Of a stretch of DNA of 50,679 nt, positions 16,189 to 23,841 are shown piece after piece. Made by a program: the position numbers and the translations under genes. Positions within the stretch are counted from its first letter, which is position 1; each line of letters starts with the position of its first letter. Location of the stretch: contig JAJYWC010000012.1 in assembly GCA_021791695.1 (NCBI GenBank), positions 1 through 50,679 of the forward strand, given 5' to 3'. Source of the stretch: an archaeon (GTDB taxonomy: Archaea > Thermoproteota > Nitrososphaeria > Nitrososphaerales > Gagatemarchaeaceae). The notes beneath the pieces were generated by a model. That model worked only from the letters and a program-made list of their open reading frames with translations. It made no database searches and was not told the origin of the DNA.

Positions 16189-16812
16189 CTAGATGGACCT
16201 GCAGACGAGCCCGTAGTGAAAGCGTCCAGCATAGACCGACCCCACCACCTTGAACCCTCCTCCCCGCAGAATCTCCTTCGACTGCGCTGCCGAGAGACGT
16301 ATCTCAAGAGGTGGCCCGAACCCGCTCTCCTTCTTCTCCCAATCGATGTCTACTATTATGGAGTCCTTCTTGATCATCCGTCTAACCTCCCTGAGGAACT
16401 TCGATGGCTCGGTGAGGTCATGAAGGATGTTGGCGAAGAAAGCGACATCCACAGTGCCCGACGGAATGTCTGTCTGGGCGACGTCAGCCTCGATCAACTT
16501 TACCAAACCAATCGGCGTCTTCCCGATCTTCTCCAGGTTGTCTCGAAGATAGGAGAGCATTCCGGCATTGGAATCCACCCCATAGACGAGGCCACTCCTG
16601 CCTACCGCCGAAGCTAGGGGAATCGTGAAGAAGCCAGGACCACATCCTAGGTCAGCAACGACCATTCCCCTGGTTACACCTATGGCCCTGACCACCTTCT
16701 CAGGGTTCTGCCATCCTCTCCGTTCCTCTGACATCAGGACCCTCGCGAGCTCGTCGGTCCCCAACTTGTCCGTGTCGGGCATGGCTTGCGTATAAAAAGT
16801 CGCACGGCTCAT
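16189..16812 (-). CDS. Class I SAM-dependent methyltransferase
   Basis: The protein has a classic Rossmann-fold methyltransferase core: motif I VADLGCGPGFFTIPLA (residues about 52-67), acidic VYGVDSN after beta 2, and ANILHDLTEPSKFL as motif IV with the post-motif helix. It resembles small-molecule (UbiE/arsenite-methyltransferase-like) enzymes, but the substrate cannot be assigned. ATG 16812 is favoured because a TATA-like ATATAAG lies 15-23 nt upstream; the internal Met11 is an alternative. It is divergent from the PadR operon and shares a short palindromic intergenic region with it. Confidence 0.85.
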   Translation of the reverse strand: MSRATFYTQAMPDTDKLGTDELARVLMSEERRGWQNPEKVVRAIGVTRGMVVADLGCGPGFFTIPLASAVGRSGLVYGVDSNAGMLSYLRDNLEKIGKTPIGLVKLIEADVAQTDIPSGTVDVAFFANILHDLTEPSKFLREVRRMIKKDSIIVDIDWEKKESGFGPPLEIRLSAAQSKEILRGGGFKVVGSVYAGRFHYGLVCRSI

Positions 16813-16830
16813 TCACGTGAGCCAAAACTT

Positions 16831-16853
16831 ATATCATCCCTGATATGTGGGAT
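16831..16853. promoter_or_regulatory. Overlapping inverted repeats between methyltransferase and PadR operon
   Basis: Two overlapping dyads lie in the 63-nt divergent promoter region: ATATCA-N4-TGATAT at 16831-16846, and ATCCC-N8-GGGAT at 16836-16853. They cover the expected TATA positions of both flanking transcripts. PadR proteins bind dyads of this size and often regulate themselves, so this is a good operator candidate. Confidence 0.5.
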
Positions 16854-16875
16854 GTAATCGGAGGCGATACAAAAA

Positions 16876-17052
16876 GTGCCAAGACATGAATCGAACGGAC
16901 AATGCTGCTGCCAGTGCGGCTGCGCAGGTTCAGCTTCTCCTAGGAGCAGAGAAGAAATCGTGGGGGAGATGGAGGAGTACAAAGCAAACCTTGAGTCAGA
17001 GATAGCAGCTCTCGAGAAGAGGATCAATGCAGTGAAGGAAAAGGTCGAGTGA
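16876..17052 (+). CDS. Cys-rich N-terminus plus coiled-coil small protein, 58 aa
   Basis: From GTG 16876 the protein carries a Cys cluster, CCCQCGC (residues 10-16), followed by a charged helix with heptad spacing (residues about 27-58). The cluster could bind a soft metal or a Fe-S cluster. Its stop overlaps the start of the PadR gene (GTGA at 17049-17052), so the two are coupled. PadR itself also begins with a CCRC cluster. I do not know a named family; a metal- or redox-sensing partner role is inference. Confidence 0.65.
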   Translation: MPRHESNGQCCCQCGCAGSASPRSREEIVGEMEEYKANLESEIAALEKRINAVKEKVE

Positions 17053-17417
17053 GCACGATGCCTGGAGGATGCTGTAGGTGCGGCCCCTTCAGGGTCAACT
17101 TCGTACCCCAGGGGTTGCTCAAGCCGTACATCCTCCGCCTCCTCTCTGAGAGAGATATGCATGGGTTCGAGATGATGGAGGAGATCTTCCAGCGCACAAG
17201 GGGGATGTGGAGACCGGGGCCGTCCGCGATCTATCCAACCCTGACGTGGCTCGAGGCGAAGGGCTACATCGAAGTAGTCCGGAACGAAGCCAAGGGAGAG
17301 AAGGCGAGGAGACCGTACAGGATCGCGGGCAAAGGCAGAGAGGTCCTGAGGGATTACGACAGGTTCAGGAACGAGTGGCTCGAGGGCATCTCTCAGCTCA
17401 AGGAGATGTGGTGGTAG
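17049..17417 (+). CDS. PadR-family transcriptional regulator with N-terminal Cys cluster
   Basis: The 122-residue protein has a PadR winged helix: LKPYILRLLSERDMHGFEM, SAIYPTLTWLEAKGYIE and a basic wing RPYRIAGKGREVL. The short C-terminal helix gives dimerisation. An unusual N-terminal segment, PGGCCRCGP, carries three cysteines. The start is GTG 17049, overlapping the Cys-rich peptide gene; ATG 17058 is an alternative. The palindromes at 16831-16853 are likely targets. The Cys motif suggests control by metal or redox state, which is inference. Confidence 0.88.
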   Translation: MSTMPGGCCRCGPFRVNFVPQGLLKPYILRLLSERDMHGFEMMEEIFQRTRGMWRPGPSAIYPTLTWLEAKGYIEVVRNEAKGEKARRPYRIAGKGREVLRDYDRFRNEWLEGISQLKEMWW

Positions 17418-17433
17418 AGTCCGAAAACCCACA

Positions 17434-17604
17434 TCATATCGGGTACATGGACCATCCCAGGACGGACAGGTTCACAAACAGTATGTAAGCCGTCACCGCA
17501 AGAATAACCACGACGGAGGGTTGAGTCAATCTTCGCCTCGGTGCTTTTGACGCAACGTGCGTCCCACTCCAGCCGCCCGCCACAAAGAGAACGGAGATAG
17601 TTAT
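17434..17604 (-). pseudogene. Possible remnant of a TauE/SafE permease C-terminus
   Basis: About 55 codons on the minus strand resemble the last two segments of TauE/SafE permeases: a GT....S..PRRRL loop followed by a hydrophobic helix. The pattern is similar to the end of the intact TauE gene at 37662-38519. No start or upstream portion of such a gene is visible, so it would be a decayed fragment. Similarity was judged by eye and is modest. Confidence 0.3.
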
Positions 17605-18170
17605 GTTAGGATCGCATCGACCAGCCTCCCGGTGACTTAGCAGGAGCGCTGGCACATCTTCGCGGCTAAAATCACGCCAACTCCTGAAGATGGGCGGGTC
17701 TTCCCTGCTCAACTCGAGCATTTCCTTGTATTTCGAGCGTCCCAGGTCTTTTCATCTCGCATAGATTATGTTACGAAAAGTTGATGGCGGGGGGCGAATC
17801 TGAAACCTTCCTCAGAGGATGCGCTCTTGTTCTGAGTTTGGTTAGCTAGTCTGGCTCAAATCCTGTGCCTTGATCTGGCACGTAAGGAAGAGCAAGGCGA
17901 CATGATGATGTACGACAAGCCACGAGTGGTGCATTGTTTTGCTCTCTACGAGGCTCGTTCTTGATGTCTGTTGCCACCCGCACAATGTCGTTGCCATTCT
18001 CTTTACAATCTCCAGGATTCTTAAGTCTCTGACATTCCGTAATTTCTGAGTTTTTGTGCCCAAATACCTAATAGCAGACCGACGCGGATACTAAACATTA
18101 AGCGCAAAGTCACTCCGCTTTTGCCATTCTCTCTCTCTGATTTCAGGCCGCGACGGGTTTCAGCAGTTCC
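17605..18170. other. Gene-poor interval
   Basis: I see no convincing coding sequence here on either strand. Base composition is more AT-rich than the flanks. Short open frames lack the codon bias seen in neighbouring genes. Confidence 0.5.
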
Positions 18171-18174
18171 AAAT

Positions 18175-18226
18175 TTATGTAAAAGAGAGAAACCGAGATT
18201 CTGGAATTTACATAATGATTAAATAG
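18175..18226 (+). promoter_or_regulatory. Ehr-like operon promoter with 9-bp inverted repeat
   Basis: TTATGTAAA (18175-18183) and TTTACATAA (18207-18215) form a perfect 9-bp inverted repeat separated by 23 nt. They are followed by a TATA-like GATTAAATAG (18217-18226), about 20-28 nt before the first ATG of the operon. The dyad directly abuts the TATA box, consistent with control of the whole operon. Confidence 0.5.
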
Positions 18227-18244
18227 ACTAACCCGCGCAGGACT

Positions 18245-20434
18245 ATGCGGCAGAGCCATCACACTCGGCCGGAATCAACTCGAAATGACAAAGCTGGACG
18301 ACAGACTCCGCAGACGTTAGACGTCGAGGAAAGGGAACCCGGAAACGCATTGATCGTCAGTACAGTTTACTCCCCCATTCTTTTCATTCTGGTCTTTGCT
18401 TCCTTCGTCTCAGGAGCATTCCTGCCGCTTCTCTTCCGCGAAGGAAGGAAGGCAACGCTGGCATCATTCGCACCTTCGGCTCTCGGGTCCCTCCTTGTCG
18501 TCGCGCTGTCGTTATCGATTATCACCTCAGGCTCAGCAATCAGGTTCTCGTCCCCTCTGCCTGCCGCTGCGGCTCCCTTGGCCATGGACTTCTACATCGG
18601 TGGGATATCGGCCTTCTTTATGCTGATAATAGGCCTGGTGACACTGGCAGTGTCGTTCTACTCCGTGGGATACTGCGCTGAGTACTACGGAAAACGCAGC
18701 GTGAGGGAACTTGGCTTTCTTCTCAACGTCTTCGTCTTGTCGATGCTGCTCGTCACGGCCGCGAACAACGTCTTCACGTTCCTCGTCTTCTGGGAGACAA
18801 TGTCTCTCGCCTCCTTCTTCCTTGTGATCTACGAACATGAAAACATCAGCAGCATGAAGTCTGGGATAACGTACATTGTGATGACCCATCTCGGCACTGC
18901 GTTCATCATCGGCGCTTTCCTGCTTCTGTATTTCCAGACCGGGAGCCTCTCGTTCGATGTCTTCAGGACCCAGGCACCCGTCCTGCCGCAGTACACAAGA
19001 GATCTCGTCTTCGGGCTGGCGGTTGTTGGTTTCGGCACGAAGGCCGGCATCGTGCCTCTGCACGTATGGCTCCCGCAGGCGCATCCGTCTGCCCCGAGCA
19101 ACGTCTCGGCTCTGATGTCCGGAGTGATGATAAAGGTCGCAATCTACGGCTTAGTGCTCTTCGCCCTGGGTTTCGCGGCTCCGGCCTCCCCGGCAGACGC
19201 TTGGCTGGGCATGCTCCTCGTCGCTGCCGGCGCTGTTTCTTCGCTCATCGGCGTCATGTACGCAGCGATAGAGCACGACATCAAGAGAGCTCTCGCGTTC
19301 CATAGTGTCGAGAATATCGGGATAATCGTCATCGGTCTGGGTCTCTCGGTCGTCTTCATGTCCTTCAACCTTGTCGTCCTCGCCTCCCTCGCTCTGCTGG
19401 CAAGCATGTACCACGCACTCAACCATGCCATCTTCAAGAGTCTCCTGTTCATGGGGGCCGGCTCCGTCCTCTTCAGCACCGGCACGAGGGACATGAACCG
19501 CATGGGAGGGTTGGTCAAGAGGATGCCCTGGACAGCCCTCCTGTTTCTGGTGGGTGCTGTAGCAATCGCCGGCCTTCCGCCGTTGAACGGGTTTGTCAGC
19601 GAGTGGCTGACGTTCCAGGCGCTGCTATCCTCCTATCAGGTCCCCAATGTTGCACTCCAGATTCTCGTCAGCCTTGCCGGAGCAGCCTTCGCACTGACGG
19701 TCGGCCTGTCGCTCGCAACCTTCGTGAAATTGTTCGGTATCTCTTTCCTTTCAAGACCTCGCTCAGAGGAGGCCGAGAACGCGAAGGAGGTACCGAGGAC
19801 GATGATCGCGGGGATGTCTGTTATGGCATGTCTGTGCGTGGTCCTGGGCGTCCTGCCATTCTTGGGCGCGCGATTGGTTTCTTCGTCGTTCGGGTTCGAC
19901 CTCAACTTTGTTGGTTCACCTTCTCCGTTCGGTCCCCTTACCGCGACCTACGCCCTGGACGGCCTGACATCGGTGAGTAGCATGTCCATGCCCGTCGTCG
20001 TGGCGTTGATGGGGTCAGCGGCAGCTGGGCTTCTTGGCTTCACAGCAGTTACGACCGGCCTAAGTGGGAAGACCGCCAGGAGGATCAATACGACATGGGA
20101 TTGCGGCTTCGGGATGCTCAACGAACGGATGGAGTATACAGCGAGTTCGCTCTCGCAGCCAATCCGTACTGTATTCAAGGCGCTCTACAAACCCCACACA
20201 AGCATCAAACGCGAACACTACTCCGACTCGAATGTTTACATGAATAAGTCGGTGAGTGTGGTATCCGAGACAAGAGACGTCTTCGAGGCGGGCCTCTACA
20301 CGGGTGCTGTCCGGGCAACGGAATCACTGTTCGACAAAGTGCGCAGGATTCAGACTGGCAAGGTGAACTCGTACCTGCTCTACATCATGGTTGTGCTGGT
20401 CCTATTCCTCTTCCTTGCCGGGGTGGTTCCATGA
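18245..20434 (+). CDS. hyfB: Hydrogenase-4-type antiporter subunit (HyfB/NuoL-like)
   Basis: This 729-residue polytopic protein belongs to the Mrp antiporter/NuoL-M-N family and would form a proton- or sodium-translocating channel. The family core is visible: WETMSLASFFLV, KAGIVPLHVWLPQAHPSAPS with the conserved Lys, and FHSVENIGII. A long C-terminal portion with an extra membrane helix after a soluble loop matches HyfB/HycC. The ATG 18245 adds a hydrophilic N-terminal tail of about 35 residues but fits the promoter spacing; TTG about 37 codons in is an alternative. It overlaps the next gene by 4 nt (ATGA). Confidence 0.9.
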   Translation: MRQSHHTRPESTRNDKAGRQTPQTLDVEEREPGNALIVSTVYSPILFILVFASFVSGAFLPLLFREGRKATLASFAPSALGSLLVVALSLSIITSGSAIRFSSPLPAAAAPLAMDFYIGGISAFFMLIIGLVTLAVSFYSVGYCAEYYGKRSVRELGFLLNVFVLSMLLVTAANNVFTFLVFWETMSLASFFLVIYEHENISSMKSGITYIVMTHLGTAFIIGAFLLLYFQTGSLSFDVFRTQAPVLPQYTRDLVFGLAVVGFGTKAGIVPLHVWLPQAHPSAPSNVSALMSGVMIKVAIYGLVLFALGFAAPASPADAWLGMLLVAAGAVSSLIGVMYAAIEHDIKRALAFHSVENIGIIVIGLGLSVVFMSFNLVVLASLALLASMYHALNHAIFKSLLFMGAGSVLFSTGTRDMNRMGGLVKRMPWTALLFLVGAVAIAGLPPLNGFVSEWLTFQALLSSYQVPNVALQILVSLAGAAFALTVGLSLATFVKLFGISFLSRPRSEEAENAKEVPRTMIAGMSVMACLCVVLGVLPFLGARLVSSSFGFDLNFVGSPSPFGPLTATYALDGLTSVSSMSMPVVVALMGSAAAGLLGFTAVTTGLSGKTARRINTTWDCGFGMLNERMEYTASSLSQPIRTVFKALYKPHTSIKREHYSDSNVYMNKSVSVVSETRDVFEAGLYTGAVRATESLFDKVRRIQTGKVNSYLLYIMVVLVLFLFLAGVVP

Positions 20435-21399
20435 CCTGGCGGGGGATAGATGCGGAGTCCGTCAGGCTGGTCTTGGGCGCGCTGCAGGTCGTGTTGATCA
20501 TCGCCTTAGCGCCACTCCTGACCGGAATTATGCGGAAGGTCAAGGCAAGAACGCAGAAGAGGGTCGGGGCGAGCGTCACCCAGCCCTATTACGACCTGTC
20601 GAAGCTGCTGAAGAAGGACGAGGTCATATCTGACCAAGCTTCCTGGGTCTTCAGCTCTGCCCCCTGGGTGATCTTCGCTGCAACGGTCACCGCATCACTC
20701 TTCGTGCCGGCGTTCGTTCCCTTCAGTCCGTTCAGCGTCGCAGGAGACATCCTCGTAGTGATCGGCTTGCTCGCACTCGCGCGATTCTTCACGATGCTCG
20801 CTGGACTTGACGTTGCGAGCGCGTTCGGTGGGCTGGGCAGCAGCAGAGAGATGATGATATCTTCCCTGGCCGAGCCCGCGCTCTTCCTCACGATCTTCGT
20901 CGTATCGTTGACGCTTGGCGGGACCAACCTCACCAGCCTGGTGGGAGCGGCGGCTCAGCTGGGAACGGTCATAGCACCGAGTATGCTCTTCGGCCTCCTG
21001 GCCTTTTTCGTGGTCATCCTCGCGGAGACCGGTAGGCTGCCCTTCGATAATCCGGCGACCCACCTCGAGCTTACTATGGTGCACGAGGCAATGCTCCTGG
21101 AGTACTCAGGCAGAGGCCTGGCATTCATCGAGTGGTCGCAGTCGGTGAAGCAGATGATAATGCTCTCCCTCCTCGTGAATCTCTTCATTCCTGTCGGGAT
21201 GCCCCTGAACTCTGACGCCGGCATCGCGCTACCCCTCGCGCTCGGCGCGGTTGCGTTCGTCGCTAAGATCATGACGCTCAGCGCGATCGTAGCATATGTA
21301 GAGACCAGGGTTGCAAAGTGGAGGCTCTTCAGATTACCAGACCTCCTCGCGATGGCCATCGCGAGCGCTATGGTGGGCGTGATCCTGCACTACCTGTGA
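20431..21399 (+). CDS. hyfC: Hydrogenase-4-type membrane subunit (HyfC/NuoH-like)
   Basis: The 322-residue membrane protein is homologous to NuoH/HycD, the subunit linking the peripheral arm to the antiporter-like channels. Diagnostic segments are TQPYYDLSKLLKK near the N-terminus and the loop ETGRLPFDNPATHLELTMVHEAM with its acidic residues. About eight hydrophobic helices are present. The start overlaps the stop of the preceding gene (ATGA), and its own stop overlaps the next start (GTGA), which indicates a tightly coupled operon. Confidence 0.93.
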   Translation: MTWRGIDAESVRLVLGALQVVLIIALAPLLTGIMRKVKARTQKRVGASVTQPYYDLSKLLKKDEVISDQASWVFSSAPWVIFAATVTASLFVPAFVPFSPFSVAGDILVVIGLLALARFFTMLAGLDVASAFGGLGSSREMMISSLAEPALFLTIFVVSLTLGGTNLTSLVGAAAQLGTVIAPSMLFGLLAFFVVILAETGRLPFDNPATHLELTMVHEAMLLEYSGRGLAFIEWSQSVKQMIMLSLLVNLFIPVGMPLNSDAGIALPLALGAVAFVAKIMTLSAIVAYVETRVAKWRLFRLPDLLAMAIASAMVGVILHYL

Positions 21400-22088
21400 T
21401 TGGAGAAAAGAAAGAATTGCAAGTCCCACAACCTGATATCCTGACGCTCTCCTCTGCAGGACTTCTTGTGGCCACATTCGGGGTCGTCGTTCGGAGGAGC
21501 TTCGCGGGCTGGCTGAGTGCCTATCGCTACCAGACGGTTGTGCTCGCGGGAACGACCGCCGTGATCGCCTACTTCGCTGACCTGCCCGAGCTGTACGTGG
21601 CAGCGGCCCTGACTCTTGTGATAAAGGCGGTGCTAATTCCCAGGATACTCGTCAGGGTGACGGAGAAGATCAAGGGTGAGTTCAAGATAGAAGCAAACCC
21701 CTACGTCAGCATAAGGCTCTCCGTGCTGATATCAGCGCTGCTCGTGGCCCTCTCGTACGCGCTGGTCCAGGAGACACTGTCCACGGCCAGCCTGGATGTC
21801 CTCGCCACGACCTACGTGCCCGTCTCCGTCTCGCTCTTCTTCATCGGTCTCTTCGTCATGGTCAGCAGGCGGATGGCCCTCAACCAGGTGGTCGGCCTGC
21901 TAATCATAGAGAACGGGCTCTTCCTCTTTACCGCCGCGCTCACCTACGGCCTCGCGCTGATAATCGAGATTGGAATTCTGGCGGACATACTTGTGGGCGT
22001 CATAATAGCCTCGGTACTCCTATCGAGGATGAGCCAGACGTTCGATACGCTCGACATGACCCGCCTTGAGAACTTGAGGGACGACTGA
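21396..22088 (+). CDS. hyfE: Hydrogenase-4-type membrane subunit (HyfE-like)
   Basis: From GTG 21396, overlapping the hyfC stop, this gives a 230-residue membrane protein of about seven helices. It resembles HyfE, whose C-terminal part is NuoK-like: NQVVGLLIIENGLFLF contains the conserved buried Glu. A longer open frame begins upstream inside hyfC, but its extra residues are not family-like. It lies between hyfC and hyfF, as in Hyf operons. Confidence 0.88.
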   Translation: MIGEKKELQVPQPDILTLSSAGLLVATFGVVVRRSFAGWLSAYRYQTVVLAGTTAVIAYFADLPELYVAAALTLVIKAVLIPRILVRVTEKIKGEFKIEANPYVSIRLSVLISALLVALSYALVQETLSTASLDVLATTYVPVSVSLFFIGLFVMVSRRMALNQVVGLLIIENGLFLFTAALTYGLALIIEIGILADILVGVIIASVLLSRMSQTFDTLDMTRLENLRDD

Positions 22089-22090
22089 AA

Positions 22091-23659
22091 ATGGTCTGGT
22101 GGAATCCGCTTGCCAACGCGGCTCAGCCTTTCCTTCCCACGTCGTCCAGTGGGCTGATCGTCTCCCTGTTGCTGACGCCAGCCGTGGGGGGACTACTTGT
22201 TACCCTGCTACGAGGGAAGCGCGCATCGGGGGTAATCACGGTCGCGTCGACTCTGCTCGTGCTGGTCCAGACGTTGGTTCTAATTGGGGACATAATAGCT
22301 GAGAAGCAGCTCTCTGCTTTCGGAGGCCTGTTCTATCTCGATGCGCTTGGAGCTCTGATCTTGCTGCCCATAGCTGGCGTCGGCTTTGTCTCCGCCATAT
22401 ATTCAATCAACTACATGGGCAGGCAACACGAGAGGGGGCTTCTCGACGACAAGCACATCACCAGGTACTACCAGCTCTTCAATGCTTTCATGCTCACCAT
22501 GCTGCTCGTCCCTGTTTCGAACAATATGGGCCTCATGTGGGTGGCTATCGAGGCGACCACCCTTGTCTCAGTACTCCTGATAATGCTCTACACGAAAGAG
22601 GGCGCGATCGAAGCGGCATGGAAATACCTCATAATCGCGACGGTTGGCCTCTCGCTGGCGCTCTTCGGCATAGTCCTTTTCTCCTATTCAGAGGCGACTG
22701 CTGCACCGTCTTCGGTGAGCAGTGCGGCCGCGTCAAGCCTGAACTGGACGTACGTGTCCGCGAACGCCGCATCCCTGAATCCTGAGGTTGTCAAGTTCGC
22801 CTTCATCTTCGTCCTCATAGGGTTCGGGACGAAGGCCGGCCTCGCTCCAATGCATACATGGCTTCCGGACGCGCACAGCGAGGCTCCAACGCCCGTGAGC
22901 GCGTTGCTCTCCGGGGTGCTTCTCAACTGCTCAATCTACGCAATCCTTAGGTTTGACATCGTCACATCCGGAACCCTAGGATCTGCGTTCTCGAGCCAGA
23001 TGCTAGTCATTCTAGGGGCGGTCTCAATGGGCGTGGCGGCCGCGTCGATATACTTCGCGAAGGACATGAAGCGGATGCTCGCATATTCGAGCGTCGAACA
23101 TATGGGAATAATCACTCTCGGCGTCGGTTTCGGCGGCTTTCTGGGCATATTTGGCGCGCTATTCCAGATCATAAATCATGCCATCGCAAAATCCTTAATG
23201 TTCTTTGCGAGCGGCACGATAAGTCAGAAGTACGATACAAAAGCAATTTCTGAAATCAAGGGCATCCTCAAGATTATGCCCGTCACGGGTGTGGTCTTCT
23301 TAATCGGAGGGCTTACCATCGTTGGCATGCCACCCTTCAATATATTCGCCGGTGAGTTTCTTATACTGACCTCTGGATTCTCAGGTGGGCAGTTCCTAGC
23401 AATCTCTCTTTTCCTGACTTTCTCGGTCGTGATTTTCGCGGGGTTGATGAAGCACTTGATACCGATGGTCTTCGGCAATCCCAAAGGACCAGGAAGAGAA
23501 ACGGCGATCGACGCTAATCCAAAGAGAGACGATATGGGTTGGCTCGCGGTGGTGCCGATGGCCGCTTTGGCTGCGTTCCTCATCATGCTTGGAGTCTACC
23601 TTCCACAGCCTCTTGAGACGCTCATCCGCGATGCAGTTCAGGTGTTCAACCAGGGTTGA
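22091..23659 (+). CDS. hyfF: Hydrogenase-4-type antiporter subunit (HyfF/NuoN-like)
   Basis: This is the second Mrp/NuoM-N family channel subunit of the operon, 522 aa with about 14 helices. Family signatures are WVAIEATTLVSVLLI, KAGLAPMHTWLPDAHSEAPTPVSALLSG with the conserved Lys, and AYSSVEHMGII. It starts 2 nt after the hyfE stop. With hyfB, the complex would have two ion-translocating modules. It is followed by a 178-nt stretch before the large-subunit gene. Confidence 0.93.
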   Translation: MVWWNPLANAAQPFLPTSSSGLIVSLLLTPAVGGLLVTLLRGKRASGVITVASTLLVLVQTLVLIGDIIAEKQLSAFGGLFYLDALGALILLPIAGVGFVSAIYSINYMGRQHERGLLDDKHITRYYQLFNAFMLTMLLVPVSNNMGLMWVAIEATTLVSVLLIMLYTKEGAIEAAWKYLIIATVGLSLALFGIVLFSYSEATAAPSSVSSAAASSLNWTYVSANAASLNPEVVKFAFIFVLIGFGTKAGLAPMHTWLPDAHSEAPTPVSALLSGVLLNCSIYAILRFDIVTSGTLGSAFSSQMLVILGAVSMGVAAASIYFAKDMKRMLAYSSVEHMGIITLGVGFGGFLGIFGALFQIINHAIAKSLMFFASGTISQKYDTKAISEIKGILKIMPVTGVVFLIGGLTIVGMPPFNIFAGEFLILTSGFSGGQFLAISLFLTFSVVIFAGLMKHLIPMVFGNPKGPGRETAIDANPKRDDMGWLAVVPMAALAAFLIMLGVYLPQPLETLIRDAVQVFNQG

Positions 23660-23841
23660 CAACCGCAATGACGAGGACATCCCCGGCGCATCAGGTCTCT
23701 GGAAGCTCTTCAGCCGGAGAGCCACGGGGTATCGCGAGACCGGTGACTCGTAGAGACGACCGCGGATCGCGCGCTCCGATAACCCACGAGGCGGATAGCC
23801 GGATCCCGCGCTTCAGATTTGGAGGCGTCATTCACCAATGA
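23656..23841 (+). CDS. Possible 61-residue linker ORF inside the Ehr-like operon
   Basis: A frame from TTG 23656 overlaps the hyfF stop (TTGA), and its own stop overlaps the large-subunit ATG (ATGA at 23838-23841). This is exactly the arrangement of the coupled genes around it. The product is Arg-, Ser- and Gly-rich and hydrophilic, with no recognised domain; ATG 23668 is an alternative start. It may be real, or simply untranslated spacer. Confidence 0.35.
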   Translation: MTTAMTRTSPAHQVSGSSSAGEPRGIARPVTRRDDRGSRAPITHEADSRIPRFRFGGVIHQ

